From contig NZ_WQHP01000009.1 of NCBI RefSeq assembly GCF_013035315.1, forward strand, positions 1-64,000: a stretch of DNA of 64,000 nt, given 5' to 3'. This document shows, in pieces, positions 23,728-33,000 of this stretch. A model generated the notes under the pieces. It saw only the letters and a program-made list of their open reading frames with translations, had not been told where the DNA came from and ran no database searches. The position numbers and the translations under genes were made by a program. The stretch's first letter is position 1, and each line of letters starts with the position of its first letter. This DNA is from Ruegeria arenilitoris. Lineage in GTDB: Bacteria > Pseudomonadota > Alphaproteobacteria > Rhodobacterales > Rhodobacteraceae.

Positions 23728-25920
23728 ATGGATCGCGCTCAGATCGTTCACGAAAACTTCCTGACCCGGGTCGCCAATCGCGACTTTCCGAATGGTGCGG
23801 GTCCACGCTTGGGGCTGAGCAACACTGATGCGGTGTCGTTGTACCGGTCACAGGTCCTCAGCCGCGCTTTGGACCGCACCAGCCGTGAAATGCAGAAGGC
23901 GGGGCAGGGGTTCTATACCATCGGCTCGTCGGGGCACGAAGGTATGGCCGCGGTTGCCCATGCGTTGCGCCCAACGGATATTGCTTTTCTTCATTACCGG
24001 GATGCGGCTTTCCAGATCGCGCGGGCCGAGCAGGTGCCGGGACAGCAGATCGCTTGGGACATGCTGCTGAGCTTTGCGTGCTCGAAAGAGGATCCCACAT
24101 CAGGCGGACGGCACAAGGTGCTGGGGTCCAAGGCGCTGACGATCCCGCCGCAGACCTCGACCATCGCCAGCCATCTGCCCAAGGCAGTGGGCGCGGCCTA
24201 TGCGCTGGGTGCGGCCCGGCGGCACGATCCGGAGCACCGCGAGTTGCCCGAGGACGGGATCGCGATGTGCTCCTTCGGGGATGCCTCGGCCAACCATTCC
24301 ACGGCGCAGGGCGCGGTCAACACGGCCGGGTGGACCAGTGTGCAATCGACACCGCTGCCGCTGTTGTTCGTGTGCGAGGACAACGGGATCGGCATCTCGG
24401 TCAAAACCCCGAAAGGCTGGATACAAGCGTCGATGGAGCATCGCCCGGGGATAAAGTACTTTCAGGCCAACGGTTTGGATATCTACGAAACCTTTTCGGT
24501 CGCGCAGGAGGCCGCAGAATACGTCCGGAACCGCCGCAAACCGGCCTTCCTGCATCTAAAAACCGTGCGCCTCTATGGCCACGCCGGTGCGGATGTGCCG
24601 ACCACCTATATGTCGAAGTCTGAGGTCGAGGCGGATGAGGCCAATGATCCCTTGCTGCACTCTGTGCGTCTGCTGGACCAGGCAGGGGCATTGACGCCGG
24701 ATCAGGCCTTGAAAATCTATCAGGACACCTGTGATCGCACGGACCGGATTGCCGCCGAAGCCGCCACACGCCCCCATCTGGCCAATGCGTCCGAAGTTAT
24801 GGCCAGCCTGATCCCGCCCAAACGGACCTGCAAACCCACCAATGGCCCAAGCGCCGAGGCGCGTGCCAAGGTGTTTGGCAGCGATATGCGCGCGATGGAG
24901 GACCCCCAGCCCATGAGCCGCCTGATCAACTGGGCGCTCACCGATCTGATGCTCGAGCATGGTGAGATCGTGTGTATGGGCGAAGACGTCGGTCGCAAAG
25001 GCGGCGTCTATGGCGTGACGCAGAAACTGCAGCAACGATTTGGCCAGGATCGCGTGATCGACACTTTGCTGGACGAACAATCCATTCTGGGGCTGGCGAT
25101 TGGAATGGGACACAATGGTTTCGTTCCGATCCCCGAAATCCAGTTCCTCGCCTATCTGCACAATGCCGAGGATCAGATCCGGGGCGAGGCTGCAACCCTG
25201 CCGTTTTTCTCGAACGGGCAGTTCACCAACCCGATGGTTCTGCGGATTGCCGGGCTTGGATACCAGAAGGGGTTTGGCGGGCATTTCCACAATGACAACT
25301 CGCTGGCTGTTCTGCGCGACATTCCCGGCGTGATCATTGCCTGCCCCTCGACCGGTTCGGACGCGGCGCAGATGCTGCGTGAATGCGTGAGATTGGCGCG
25401 GGAAGAGCAGCGGGTGGTTGTATTCCTGGAACCGATCGCCCTGTACCCGATGCGCGATTTGCACCAGCCGCAGGACGCAGGTTGGATGACCACCTATCCC
25501 TCGGCGGATCAGCGGATTGGGCTTGGCGAGGTTGGCGTGCATGGTGACGGCACCGATCTGGCCATCGTCACCTATGGCAACGGTCATTACCTTTCGAAAC
25601 AGGCCTTGCCCGAGTTGGAGGCCGCCGGGGTAAAGACGCGTATCATCGACATGCGCTGGCTGGCTCCCTTACCGGTCGAAGCGCTGCGCGAGGCGACCAA
25701 ACCCTGCGCGAAGGTCCTGATTGTTGACGAATGCCGGCGCACAGGCAGCCAGTCCGAGGCGTTGATGGCGTTATTCATTGAAGAGACGCCCACCACTCCA
25801 ATCGCGCGCGTCGTGGCCGAGGATTGTTTCATCGCAACCGGCCCGGCCTATGCGGCCCCGCTGCCATCGAAAGACGGGATTGTCGCGGCTGCATTGAAGC
25901 TGACCGGAGGCCGCTCATGA
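23728..25920 (+). CDS. Fused E1 alpha-beta thiamine-diphosphate 2-oxoacid dehydrogenase
   Basis: A 730-residue fusion. Residues 1-~385 are an E1-alpha domain (YTIGSSGHEGMAAVAHAL; ThDP motif beginning G184-D185 and ending at CEDNG 216-220). Residues ~395-730 are an E1-beta domain (IVCMGEDVGRKGGVYGVTQKL, LLDEQSILGLAIGMGHNG, IPEIQFLAYLHNAEDQIRGEAA, IIDMRWLAPLP). Such fusions resemble branched-chain 2-oxoacid dehydrogenase E1. No lipoyl E2 or E3 gene is near, so it must borrow them or work as a non-oxidative decarboxylase/acyl-transfer enzyme. ATG 23728 follows an AAGACCGGA site. It overlaps the next gene by ATGA. Confidence 0.9.
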   Translation: MDRAQIVHENFLTRVANRDFPNGAGPRLGLSNTDAVSLYRSQVLSRALDRTSREMQKAGQGFYTIGSSGHEGMAAVAHALRPTDIAFLHYRDAAFQIARAEQVPGQQIAWDMLLSFACSKEDPTSGGRHKVLGSKALTIPPQTSTIASHLPKAVGAAYALGAARRHDPEHRELPEDGIAMCSFGDASANHSTAQGAVNTAGWTSVQSTPLPLLFVCEDNGIGISVKTPKGWIQASMEHRPGIKYFQANGLDIYETFSVAQEAAEYVRNRRKPAFLHLKTVRLYGHAGADVPTTYMSKSEVEADEANDPLLHSVRLLDQAGALTPDQALKIYQDTCDRTDRIAAEAATRPHLANASEVMASLIPPKRTCKPTNGPSAEARAKVFGSDMRAMEDPQPMSRLINWALTDLMLEHGEIVCMGEDVGRKGGVYGVTQKLQQRFGQDRVIDTLLDEQSILGLAIGMGHNGFVPIPEIQFLAYLHNAEDQIRGEAATLPFFSNGQFTNPMVLRIAGLGYQKGFGGHFHNDNSLAVLRDIPGVIIACPSTGSDAAQMLRECVRLAREEQRVVVFLEPIALYPMRDLHQPQDAGWMTTYPSADQRIGLGEVGVHGDGTDLAIVTYGNGHYLSKQALPELEAAGVKTRIIDMRWLAPLPVEALREATKPCAKVLIVDECRRTGSQSEALMALFIEETPTTPIARVVAEDCFIATGPAYAAPLPSKDGIVAAALKLTGGRS

Positions 25921-26951
25921 CCCGCAAAGCCGTTGTTATCTGCCCGGGGCGGGGAACCTATAACAAGCCCGAGCTTGGCTACCTGCATCGCCATCACGCA
26001 CAACGCATGGACCTGTTTCAAAGCTTCGACGCCATCCGCGCCGAGGCCGGGCAAGAGGCTGTCACCGCCTTGGATGGGGCTGCGCGATTTACGGTGTCCA
26101 AGTACTCGAAGGGCGACGTTGCCTCACCCCTGATCTACACGGCGTCCTTGGCGGATGCGCAAGCGTTGGCCGAGGATATCGAGGTTGTCGCGGTCACCGG
26201 CAACTCGATGGGCTGGTACATTGCTCTGGCCGCGGCTGGCGCGCTGTCCGCCGAAGACGGGTTCCGCGTTGTGAACACGATGGGCACGTTGATGCAGGAT
26301 CACTTGATCGGTGGCCAGTTGGTGTATCCGTTTGTCGGTGACAATTGGGCGAACGATGCTGCCCGCAAGGCTGAACTGTTGGCTGATGTCGCACGTATCA
26401 ATGCCATCGAGGGTCACGATCTGGCGCTGTCCATCGATCTGGGCGGTATGTTGGTTCTGGCTGGCAACGAAGAAGGGCTTAAGACCTTCGAGGCATCGCA
26501 GCCCGTCGTGCAGGATCGATTCCCCATGAGGCTGCCGAACCACGCGGCGTTTCACACGTCCTTGCAGGCCCCGGTCGCCGCAGAGGGGCGGGCGCGGCTG
26601 GGTGCAGAGCTGTTCGGGCAGCCACAACACCCTCTGATCGATGGTCGCGGCAAGATCTGGTGGCCCGGGGCGACGGATACGCAGGCGCTCTGGGACTATA
26701 CGCTGGGCCATCAGGTGACCGAGCCTTACGACTTCACCCGCGCGATCCAGACCGCTGCGCATGAATTCGCGCCCGATCTGTTCATCGTAACTGGCCCAGG
26801 TGCAAAGCTGGGCGGCGCGGTGGCACAATCGCTGGTTCTGGCGGATTGGCGCGGGATGGGCGACAAGGCTGCGTTCCAGGCGAAACAAGACGCGCAACCT
26901 TTCTTGATCGCCATGGGCCGCGAAGATCATAGGGCGCTTGCAACTGGCTGA
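25917..26951 (+). CDS. ACP S-malonyltransferase-like acyltransferase (FabD fold)
   Basis: A 344-residue protein related to malonyl-CoA:ACP transacylases. The N-terminus ICPGRGTY replaces the usual FPGQGSQ. The nucleophile elbow is VTGNSMGWYIALAAAGAL with Ser97, and the catalytic His is in NHAAFHTSLQAP, matching the AFHSPL motif. The normal Arg/Gln binding residues for malonyl are altered or shifted, so another acyl group may be used. No ACP, ketosynthase or polyketide gene is nearby. Coupled by ATGA overlap to the E1 fusion, it may move the acyl group made by that enzyme (inference). Confidence 0.8.
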   Translation: MTRKAVVICPGRGTYNKPELGYLHRHHAQRMDLFQSFDAIRAEAGQEAVTALDGAARFTVSKYSKGDVASPLIYTASLADAQALAEDIEVVAVTGNSMGWYIALAAAGALSAEDGFRVVNTMGTLMQDHLIGGQLVYPFVGDNWANDAARKAELLADVARINAIEGHDLALSIDLGGMLVLAGNEEGLKTFEASQPVVQDRFPMRLPNHAAFHTSLQAPVAAEGRARLGAELFGQPQHPLIDGRGKIWWPGATDTQALWDYTLGHQVTEPYDFTRAIQTAAHEFAPDLFIVTGPGAKLGGAVAQSLVLADWRGMGDKAAFQAKQDAQPFLIAMGREDHRALATG

Positions 26952-26990
26952 CGGTGCCCTGATGATCCGCGCAATTTCAAGGAGTCTTGT

Positions 26991-28262
26991 GTGAGCGACC
27001 ACGACCAGTCCCTCTGGCTGAACACATGCCGCGAGCATGTCGAGCCCAGCGTTCCGACCAGCGACCTAACCGTCGATCTGGCGGTGATCGGCGGCGGCTA
27101 TACCGGATGTTCGGCGGCCTTGTCGGCGGCGCGCTCCGGGGCTTCGGTCTGTCTGTTGGAGGCAGAAGAGATCGGACACGGTGGTTCTGGCCGTAATGTC
27201 GGGCTGGCAAACGCCGGCCTGTGGTTGCCGCCCGCCGACATCCGTGGGCATTTGGGTGATGCCGCCGGAGACCGCCTGATTGATCTGTTAGCGGCCGCCC
27301 CGGCTGAGGTGTTCGACCTCATCAATCGGCACGGGATCGACTGCGAACCTGTGCGCAACGGCACCTTGCACTGCGCGCATTCTGCGGCGGGCCTTCGCGA
27401 TCTGCAGGCCCGTCACGCCCAACTGACCGCAGCCGGAGCGCCCGTTGAACTGCTGTCAGCGGAACAGACCGGTCAACGCACCGGCAGCGCGGCCTTTCAC
27501 GGTGCCCTGTTTGATCCGCGGGCGGGAACGATTCAGCCTTTGGCGTACGTATGTGGACTTGCGCGCGCGGCAGCAGAAGCGGGGGCGTCGATCCATACGC
27601 AAAACCCGGTGCGGTCGATGCAGTATGAAGATGGCGTTTGGCTGCTGACCACCGCAAAAGGCGCGGTGCGTGCAAAGTCGGTGATACAAGCCACCAACGC
27701 CTATCATCGTGACATGGCGGCCTCTGCCCCGGCCTACGTGCCGGTTTACTACTTTCAGTACGCGACTGCTCCGTTGTCCGACAACTTGCGCGCCAGCGTT
27801 TTGCCGGGGGGCGAAGGCTGCTGGGATACCGGGCTAATCATGACCTCATTCCGCATGGATCAAGAGGGGCGGTTTATCATCGGTGCCATGGGGGATCTGG
27901 ATCAGGCAGGAGGGACGATCCACAAAAGTTGGGTCCAGCGCAAACTGGCGCAGCTTTATCCGCAACTGGCTGATCAGAACTTGATCGAAGGGTGGCATGG
28001 CCGCATCGCCATGACGTCGGATCATATCCCGAAAATCACGCAGATTGGTCCCAACGCCCTGTCCGTTCACGGCTATTCAGGGCGCGGGATCGGGCCCGGT
28101 ACGGTTTTCGGTCGCCTTGTGGCCGAAAGCCTGTTGCAGAATGACCCGAGCCTGTTGCCGGTTCCTGCGGTCGCGGACTATCGGGAAAACTGGATGGGCC
28201 TGCGCCGCGCGTATCTCGAAACCGGCGCGGCGCTGACCCATTTTGTCAAAGCGCGGTTCTGA
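26991..28262 (+). CDS. FAD-dependent amine/amino-acid oxidoreductase (DAO family, PuuB-like)
   Basis: A 423-residue DAO-superfamily flavoprotein. It has the dinucleotide motif VDLAVIGGGYTGCSAALSAARSGASVCLLEAEEIGHGGSGRN near residues 28-70, a substrate domain in the middle, and the closing FAD motif SVHGYSGRGIGPGTVFGRLVAE. It resembles gamma-glutamylputrescine oxidases and related secondary-amine oxidases. GTG start at 26991 behind a strong AAGGAG site. It is the last gene of the cluster and could supply an aldehyde or 2-oxo acid from an amine; the substrate cannot be read. It ends 2 nt before the opposing SDR gene. Confidence 0.88.
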   Translation: MSDHDQSLWLNTCREHVEPSVPTSDLTVDLAVIGGGYTGCSAALSAARSGASVCLLEAEEIGHGGSGRNVGLANAGLWLPPADIRGHLGDAAGDRLIDLLAAAPAEVFDLINRHGIDCEPVRNGTLHCAHSAAGLRDLQARHAQLTAAGAPVELLSAEQTGQRTGSAAFHGALFDPRAGTIQPLAYVCGLARAAAEAGASIHTQNPVRSMQYEDGVWLLTTAKGAVRAKSVIQATNAYHRDMAASAPAYVPVYYFQYATAPLSDNLRASVLPGGEGCWDTGLIMTSFRMDQEGRFIIGAMGDLDQAGGTIHKSWVQRKLAQLYPQLADQNLIEGWHGRIAMTSDHIPKITQIGPNALSVHGYSGRGIGPGTVFGRLVAESLLQNDPSLLPVPAVADYRENWMGLRRAYLETGAALTHFVKARF

Positions 28263-28264
28263 GG

Positions 28265-28966
28265 TCAGACCGCGCGAGTGATGCCGCCATCGACTCGGAT
28301 ATTCTGCCCGGTGATATAGCCGCCGCCTTCTGATGCCAGCATGGCCACGACCGATGCGATCTCGTCATAGCTGCGCCCATACCGACCCAGCGGGATACGC
28401 GACCGGAATTCCTCTTTCTCGGGCAGGCTGTCGATAAAGCCCGGCAAGACGTTGTTCATGCGAATATTGTCTGCTGCGTATTGGTCCGAGAACAGCTTGG
28501 TAAAGGCAGCAAGGCCAGCGCGGAACACACCCGACGTGGGGAACACCGGATCAGGCTCGAACGCGGCGAAGGTCGAGATGTTGATGATCGATCCGCCGCC
28601 TTGCGCCTGCATGATCGGGGTCACCAGCCGTGTCGGCCGGACGGCGTTCATGAAGTAAACATCCATGCCGGTGTGCCAGTCCTCATCCGTAAGTTCCAGA
28701 ACCGGAGCACGTGGCCCGTGGCCCGCCGAGTTGACCAGCACGTCGACGCGCCCCCAATGGGTCATCGCCGCGTCGACCAGTTTTTGCAGATCGTCCGTTG
28801 ACTGGTTCGACCCGGTGACACCAACGCCGCCAAGCTCGTGCGCCAGAGCTTCGCCCTTGCCGGACGATGATAGAATGCCAACCTTGAACCCGTCAGCGGC
28901 CAGTCTCCGGGCGGAATCCGCGCCCATACCGCTGCCGCCTGCCGTAATCAGCGCTACTTTGGTCAT
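28265..28966 (-). CDS. SDR-family protein with altered catalytic residues
   Basis: A 233-residue short-chain dehydrogenase/reductase fold. The nucleotide motif is ALITAGGSGMGADSARRLA, followed by LVNSAGHGPRAP, the Ser in INISTFAAF, and VDGGI at the C-terminus. The normal YxxxK active site should fall in PTSGVFRAGLAAFTK, but Tyr appears to be Ser and Lys to be Arg. The protein may therefore be a divergent reductase or a non-classical family member. The start is ATG 28966. It is divergent from a LysR gene and probably controlled by it. Confidence 0.85.
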   Translation of the reverse strand: MTKVALITAGGSGMGADSARRLAADGFKVGILSSSGKGEALAHELGGVGVTGSNQSTDDLQKLVDAAMTHWGRVDVLVNSAGHGPRAPVLELTDEDWHTGMDVYFMNAVRPTRLVTPIMQAQGGGSIINISTFAAFEPDPVFPTSGVFRAGLAAFTKLFSDQYAADNIRMNNVLPGFIDSLPEKEEFRSRIPLGRYGRSYDEIASVVAMLASEGGGYITGQNIRVDGGITRAV

Positions 28967-29012
28967 GTGAAGTCTCCATGTTTTGGTGAATCCAAGATGG
29001 GCTTTGGGCGTT

Positions 29013-29026
29013 TGATTGACCAATCA
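29013..29026. promoter_or_regulatory. Dyad between SDR gene and lysR
   Basis: TGATTG-AC-CAATCA, a perfect 6-bp inverted repeat 46 bp upstream of the SDR start. Candidate operator for the LysR protein encoded at 29070, or overlap with the SDR promoter. Confidence 0.4.
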
Positions 29027-29043
29027 GTTCTGCTGGTCGTATG

Positions 29044-29060
29044 CTGTAGAAAAACTACAG
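29044..29060. promoter_or_regulatory. Second dyad, upstream of lysR
   Basis: CTGTAG-AAAAA-CTACAG is a perfect 6-bp inverted repeat with a 5-bp A-rich centre, 9 bp before the lysR start. The form is typical for a LysR recognition site and suits autoregulation. Confidence 0.5.
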
Positions 29061-29069
29061 GATTATGTG

Positions 29070-29921
29070 ATGGCGGCTCTTCCCCCGCTGAACGCATTAC
29101 GAGCGTTCGAAGCCTCGGCACGGCATCTGAATTTCCGGCTGGCGGCCGAGGAATTGAGCGTCACGCAAGGGGCCGTTGCCCAGCAGGTGCGCGGGCTTGA
29201 GGCGCGGTTGGGTGTGCCGCTATTTGACCGCCTGCCGCGTGGCCTTGCACTGACCGAGGCGGGGCGGCGATTTCACTCTCCTTTGCGCAAGGCATTTCGC
29301 CTGATTGAAGGTGCCGTTGAAGACCTGTCGGGCGAAAGCCAGATAACCATTTCCGTAACACCCAGCTTTGCCTCGAAGTGGTTGGTGCCCCGCCTTCCTG
29401 ACTTTACCCAAAGCCACCCCGAGATTGCCGTCCAGGTCGATGCGCGCGAGCGTTTGGCTGACTTTCAAAGCGATGGTGTGGACATAGCCGTGCGGCAAGG
29501 GCGGGGCCCGTTCGGGTCGGGGGTGACCGCGGTGCCATTGTTTTCCACCGGATTCGTCCCGGTCTGCAGCCCTGAAACCGCGGCGCGCATCACCAGGCCC
29601 GCTGATTTGGCACAGCACATTCTGCTAAACGACACCCATGGATTGTGGCCGTTGTTTCTTCAAAGGGCCAGGGTTTCGGGCAAACCAAAGATGATGAGCT
29701 TTAGCCAAAGCAGCCTCGCCATCGACGCGGCAGTGTCAGGGCAGGGCGTGGCCCTGGCGAATGAGCCATTGGTTTCCGCCTTGTTGGATGCGGGGCAACT
29801 GGTGCGCCCGATCCCGGACGAGCTGGTTGAAGATCTTGGGTTTTACATCGTCACACCCAAGCAACCGCGCCAACCAGTGCTGGTGGCGCTGATGAAAGAC
29901 TGGTTGTTGTCGCAGGCTTGA
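29070..29921 (+). CDS. LysR-family regulator (GcvA-like)
   Basis: A 283-residue LysR protein beginning MAALPPLNALRAFEASARHLNFRLAAEELSVTQGAVAQQVRGLEARLG, the form seen in GcvA-like regulators. The effector domain follows (ITISVTPSFASKWLVPRLPDF). ATG 29070 with AGGA upstream is chosen over an in-frame start at 29016. It faces the SDR gene divergently and precedes the reductive dehalogenase fusion by 106 bp, so it could control either or both. Confidence 0.88.
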   Translation: MAALPPLNALRAFEASARHLNFRLAAEELSVTQGAVAQQVRGLEARLGVPLFDRLPRGLALTEAGRRFHSPLRKAFRLIEGAVEDLSGESQITISVTPSFASKWLVPRLPDFTQSHPEIAVQVDARERLADFQSDGVDIAVRQGRGPFGSGVTAVPLFSTGFVPVCSPETAARITRPADLAQHILLNDTHGLWPLFLQRARVSGKPKMMSFSQSSLAIDAAVSGQGVALANEPLVSALLDAGQLVRPIPDELVEDLGFYIVTPKQPRQPVLVALMKDWLLSQA

Positions 29922-30027
29922 GGCCTGCGCAACTTATTTCGCAGTCACTGAAATTCTCATCTCACCTTAGGAATGGAATTGCCGCCCGCAACGCGTTAGG
30001 TGACTGTGAGGCAACAGGAGGTGCGCG

Positions 30028-33000
30028 ATGGGGATCCGCTTTTTCTCGGACAAGAACCGGCCGGTCCATATGGGCTCTTATCCGCTGGAGCGCTTGGCGC
30101 GGCAAAGCGCCATGCCGGATTTGTCTGGTGTGAAGCCGATGCCAAAGCTCGACTTTCACCGCCCTGATCGGCCCGAAAGCATCGTCAATGCGATGGGTGA
30201 GTTTCAGGCAATGATGGACACAATCCGGGATGGATTTGTAAACCCGGTTCTGTCCGAGATCCCGGTCGACCCGGCGGAGCGGGCGAACCACCTTAAGGCC
30301 TTTGGCTACTTCAACGACGCGTCGATGATGGGCTGCGGGCCATTGCCCGCTGCGGCGATGCTGTCCGAGCCTCGGCGCAACCCAGATATTGAACGTCTGG
30401 CGCACGCGCTGAAGACTCGGCAGACCAAGACGCTGGCGTCCGGCATCGACCTGATCATGGCCGATCTGAAGGAAAGCATGGAGGCCGCGCCCAGGCCCAT
30501 GACGTCGCATCGCCATGTCGTTGTTTTTCTGTACGAATACAACCGCGACCCGACCCCGGATGAGCCCGGAGCGGATTGGATCTTGGATGCGCAGGATCAT
30601 CGCGCCTGCCTGCTGGCCACCGAGAACGCGGTGGTGATTGCGAATTACATCCGGCTTTTGGGGTTTGATGCACGTGCGCATACGGCCATGTCATCCGAGG
30701 TGGATCTGGGCAAACTTGCAGTGGCGGCTGGGTTGGCCTCGGTCGAAGGGGGCGATGTTGTCGCGCCATGGCTGGGGAAGCGGTTTGGTTTGGCGGCGGT
30801 CACGACCGAAATGGAGATTGCGCATGATCAACCCTTGCAACCCATGGCGCAACAGCCTTGGTTCCGCACGCAAGGTCCTGCGTGGTGGATGGGCAAAGGC
30901 TTTGCCAAAAACGCCCTGAACCGCGATCCCTATGCAAAGCGTGGCTATGCGGACGGGGCGCACCCGTTCGAACGGCTCAAGCGCGTCGACGATCCGACCA
31001 CTTACATCGACGAAGAGAACGTGGCCCGGGTGCCAAAACGCGCGGATATGTTCGCGCGCGCCCAATTCGGCGACATGGGCAAACCACTGCAAGACGCGGC
31101 CAAAGGGGGGCACTATGTCCGGAAATCCGCGCCAAGCTTCGCGCAACGTCGTTTGCTGGGTGCGTTTGTTCTGTTGCAAGACGGGGCCAGCGCGGGCGAT
31201 CCGCACCAGACGGACGCCGCACGGAACGCTGCGAACATCAAGGCCGCGTCCTACTTTCTGGGCGTCGATGCCGTGGGCCTCAGCCGCTGTCCGGAATGGG
31301 CGTGGTATTCTCACGATGCGACCGGAGAAGAGATCGATCCGCCACATGATCAAGCCATTAGCATGATCATCGACCAGGGCTATGAGACGATGGAGGGCGC
31401 AAGCGGGGACGACTGGATAAGCGTCGCTCAGTCCATGCGCGCCTACCTTCGGTTTTCCCTGCTGGGCGGCGTGATCGCGCAGCAGATCCGAAACCTCGGC
31501 TACAAGGCGCGAGCGCACACGGTTATGGATGGCGAGGTATTGCAGCCACCCCTTTTGCTGCTTTCGGGACTGGGCGAGGTCAGCCGGATCGGTGAGGTCA
31601 TCCTGAACCCCTATCTCGGCCCGCGCTTAAAATCTGGTGCGGTCACAACTGACATGCCGATGGCGCACGACAAGCCGATTGATTTCGGCCTGCAAACGTT
31701 CTGCGAAAGCTGCAACAAATGCGCGCGGGAATGCCCGTCCGGGGCGATCACCGCCGGGCCTAAGCTGATGTTCAACGGCTATGAAATCTGGAAATCCGAC
31801 AGCCAGAAATGCGCAACATACCGGGTCACCACACCGGGCGGCGCGATGTGCGGACGATGCATGAAAACCTGCCCGTGGAACCTCGAAGGTATCTTCAAGG
31901 AACGCCCTTTCCGTTGGGCGGCGATGAACATTCCGCAAGCCGCCCCAGCGCTGGCCAAACTGGATGATGCCGTGGGGAATGGCGGCCTGAATGACACCAA
32001 GAAGTGGTGGTGGGACATTGAGCTGCAGCCGGATGGGGCCTATTACCCCAGCCAGCATCCTTTGAACCGGCGCGATCTGCAAACCGATCTGGACTTGAAG
32101 TACGAAGACCAGACGCTGGCCGTTTATCCTGCCTATCTGGCCCCGCACCCATGGCCCTATCCCTTTGCGATGGATCGCGAGGCCGGGATTGCGGCTTATC
32201 AGGCGATGGTCACTGCGGACGAATACAAGGCCCGCAAAGCGGCCGGGGATTTGTCTGTCATCCATCGCTACACCATCGCGGGCGACGCTCCTGTGATGCG
32301 CGTTGCGTTGACCAAGGTCGACAAAATGACTGCGGATGTGACCAAGTACGAGTTTTCCGCGCTCAATGGCGCGCCGTTGCCGGACTGGACAGCCGGTGCG
32401 CATCTGGACGTTCTGGTCGCGCCCGAGTTCCTGCGGCAGTACTCTATGTCTGGCGATCCCTCTGATAGTTCTATTTATCAGATCGGTGTCCTGCGCGAGG
32501 ATGAAGGGCGCGGAGGGTCAGCTTTGCTGCATCGAATTTTCAACGAGGGGCGCAAAGTCTTCATTTCGAAACCAATCAACCATTTCGAACTGGACGAGCG
32601 TGCGACGAAGACCTTCTTGATGGGTGGCGGCATCGGCATCACGCCGATGATCGCCTTTGCGCATCGACTGCACAGCTTGGGAAAACCGTTTGCGTTGCAT
32701 TACTCCGCCAGCACGCGGGGCAGCGCCGGGTATCTGGATGATCTGGCGACAATGCCTTGGGCCGATTGCGTTCACTACCATTTCTCGGACGAGGGCACGC
32801 GCGCTGATCTGGATGGGATTTTGGCAGGCTATCAGGAGGGTTGGCACGTATACACCTGCGGGCCGGACCGCTATATGGACGGCGTCATCCAGGCGGCGGA
32901 GCGGCAGGGATTCCCCGAAGAGGCGCGGCGTCTTGAGTATTTCTCGGTTCCGGAACAGCCCGAATACGATAACCATCCCTTCACTCTGAGGCTGGCAAAA

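Noticed and set aside
24556..25587. 343-codon minus-strand frame within the E1 fusion gene
   Set aside because: Shadow frame; the plus strand carries all ThDP-enzyme motifs.
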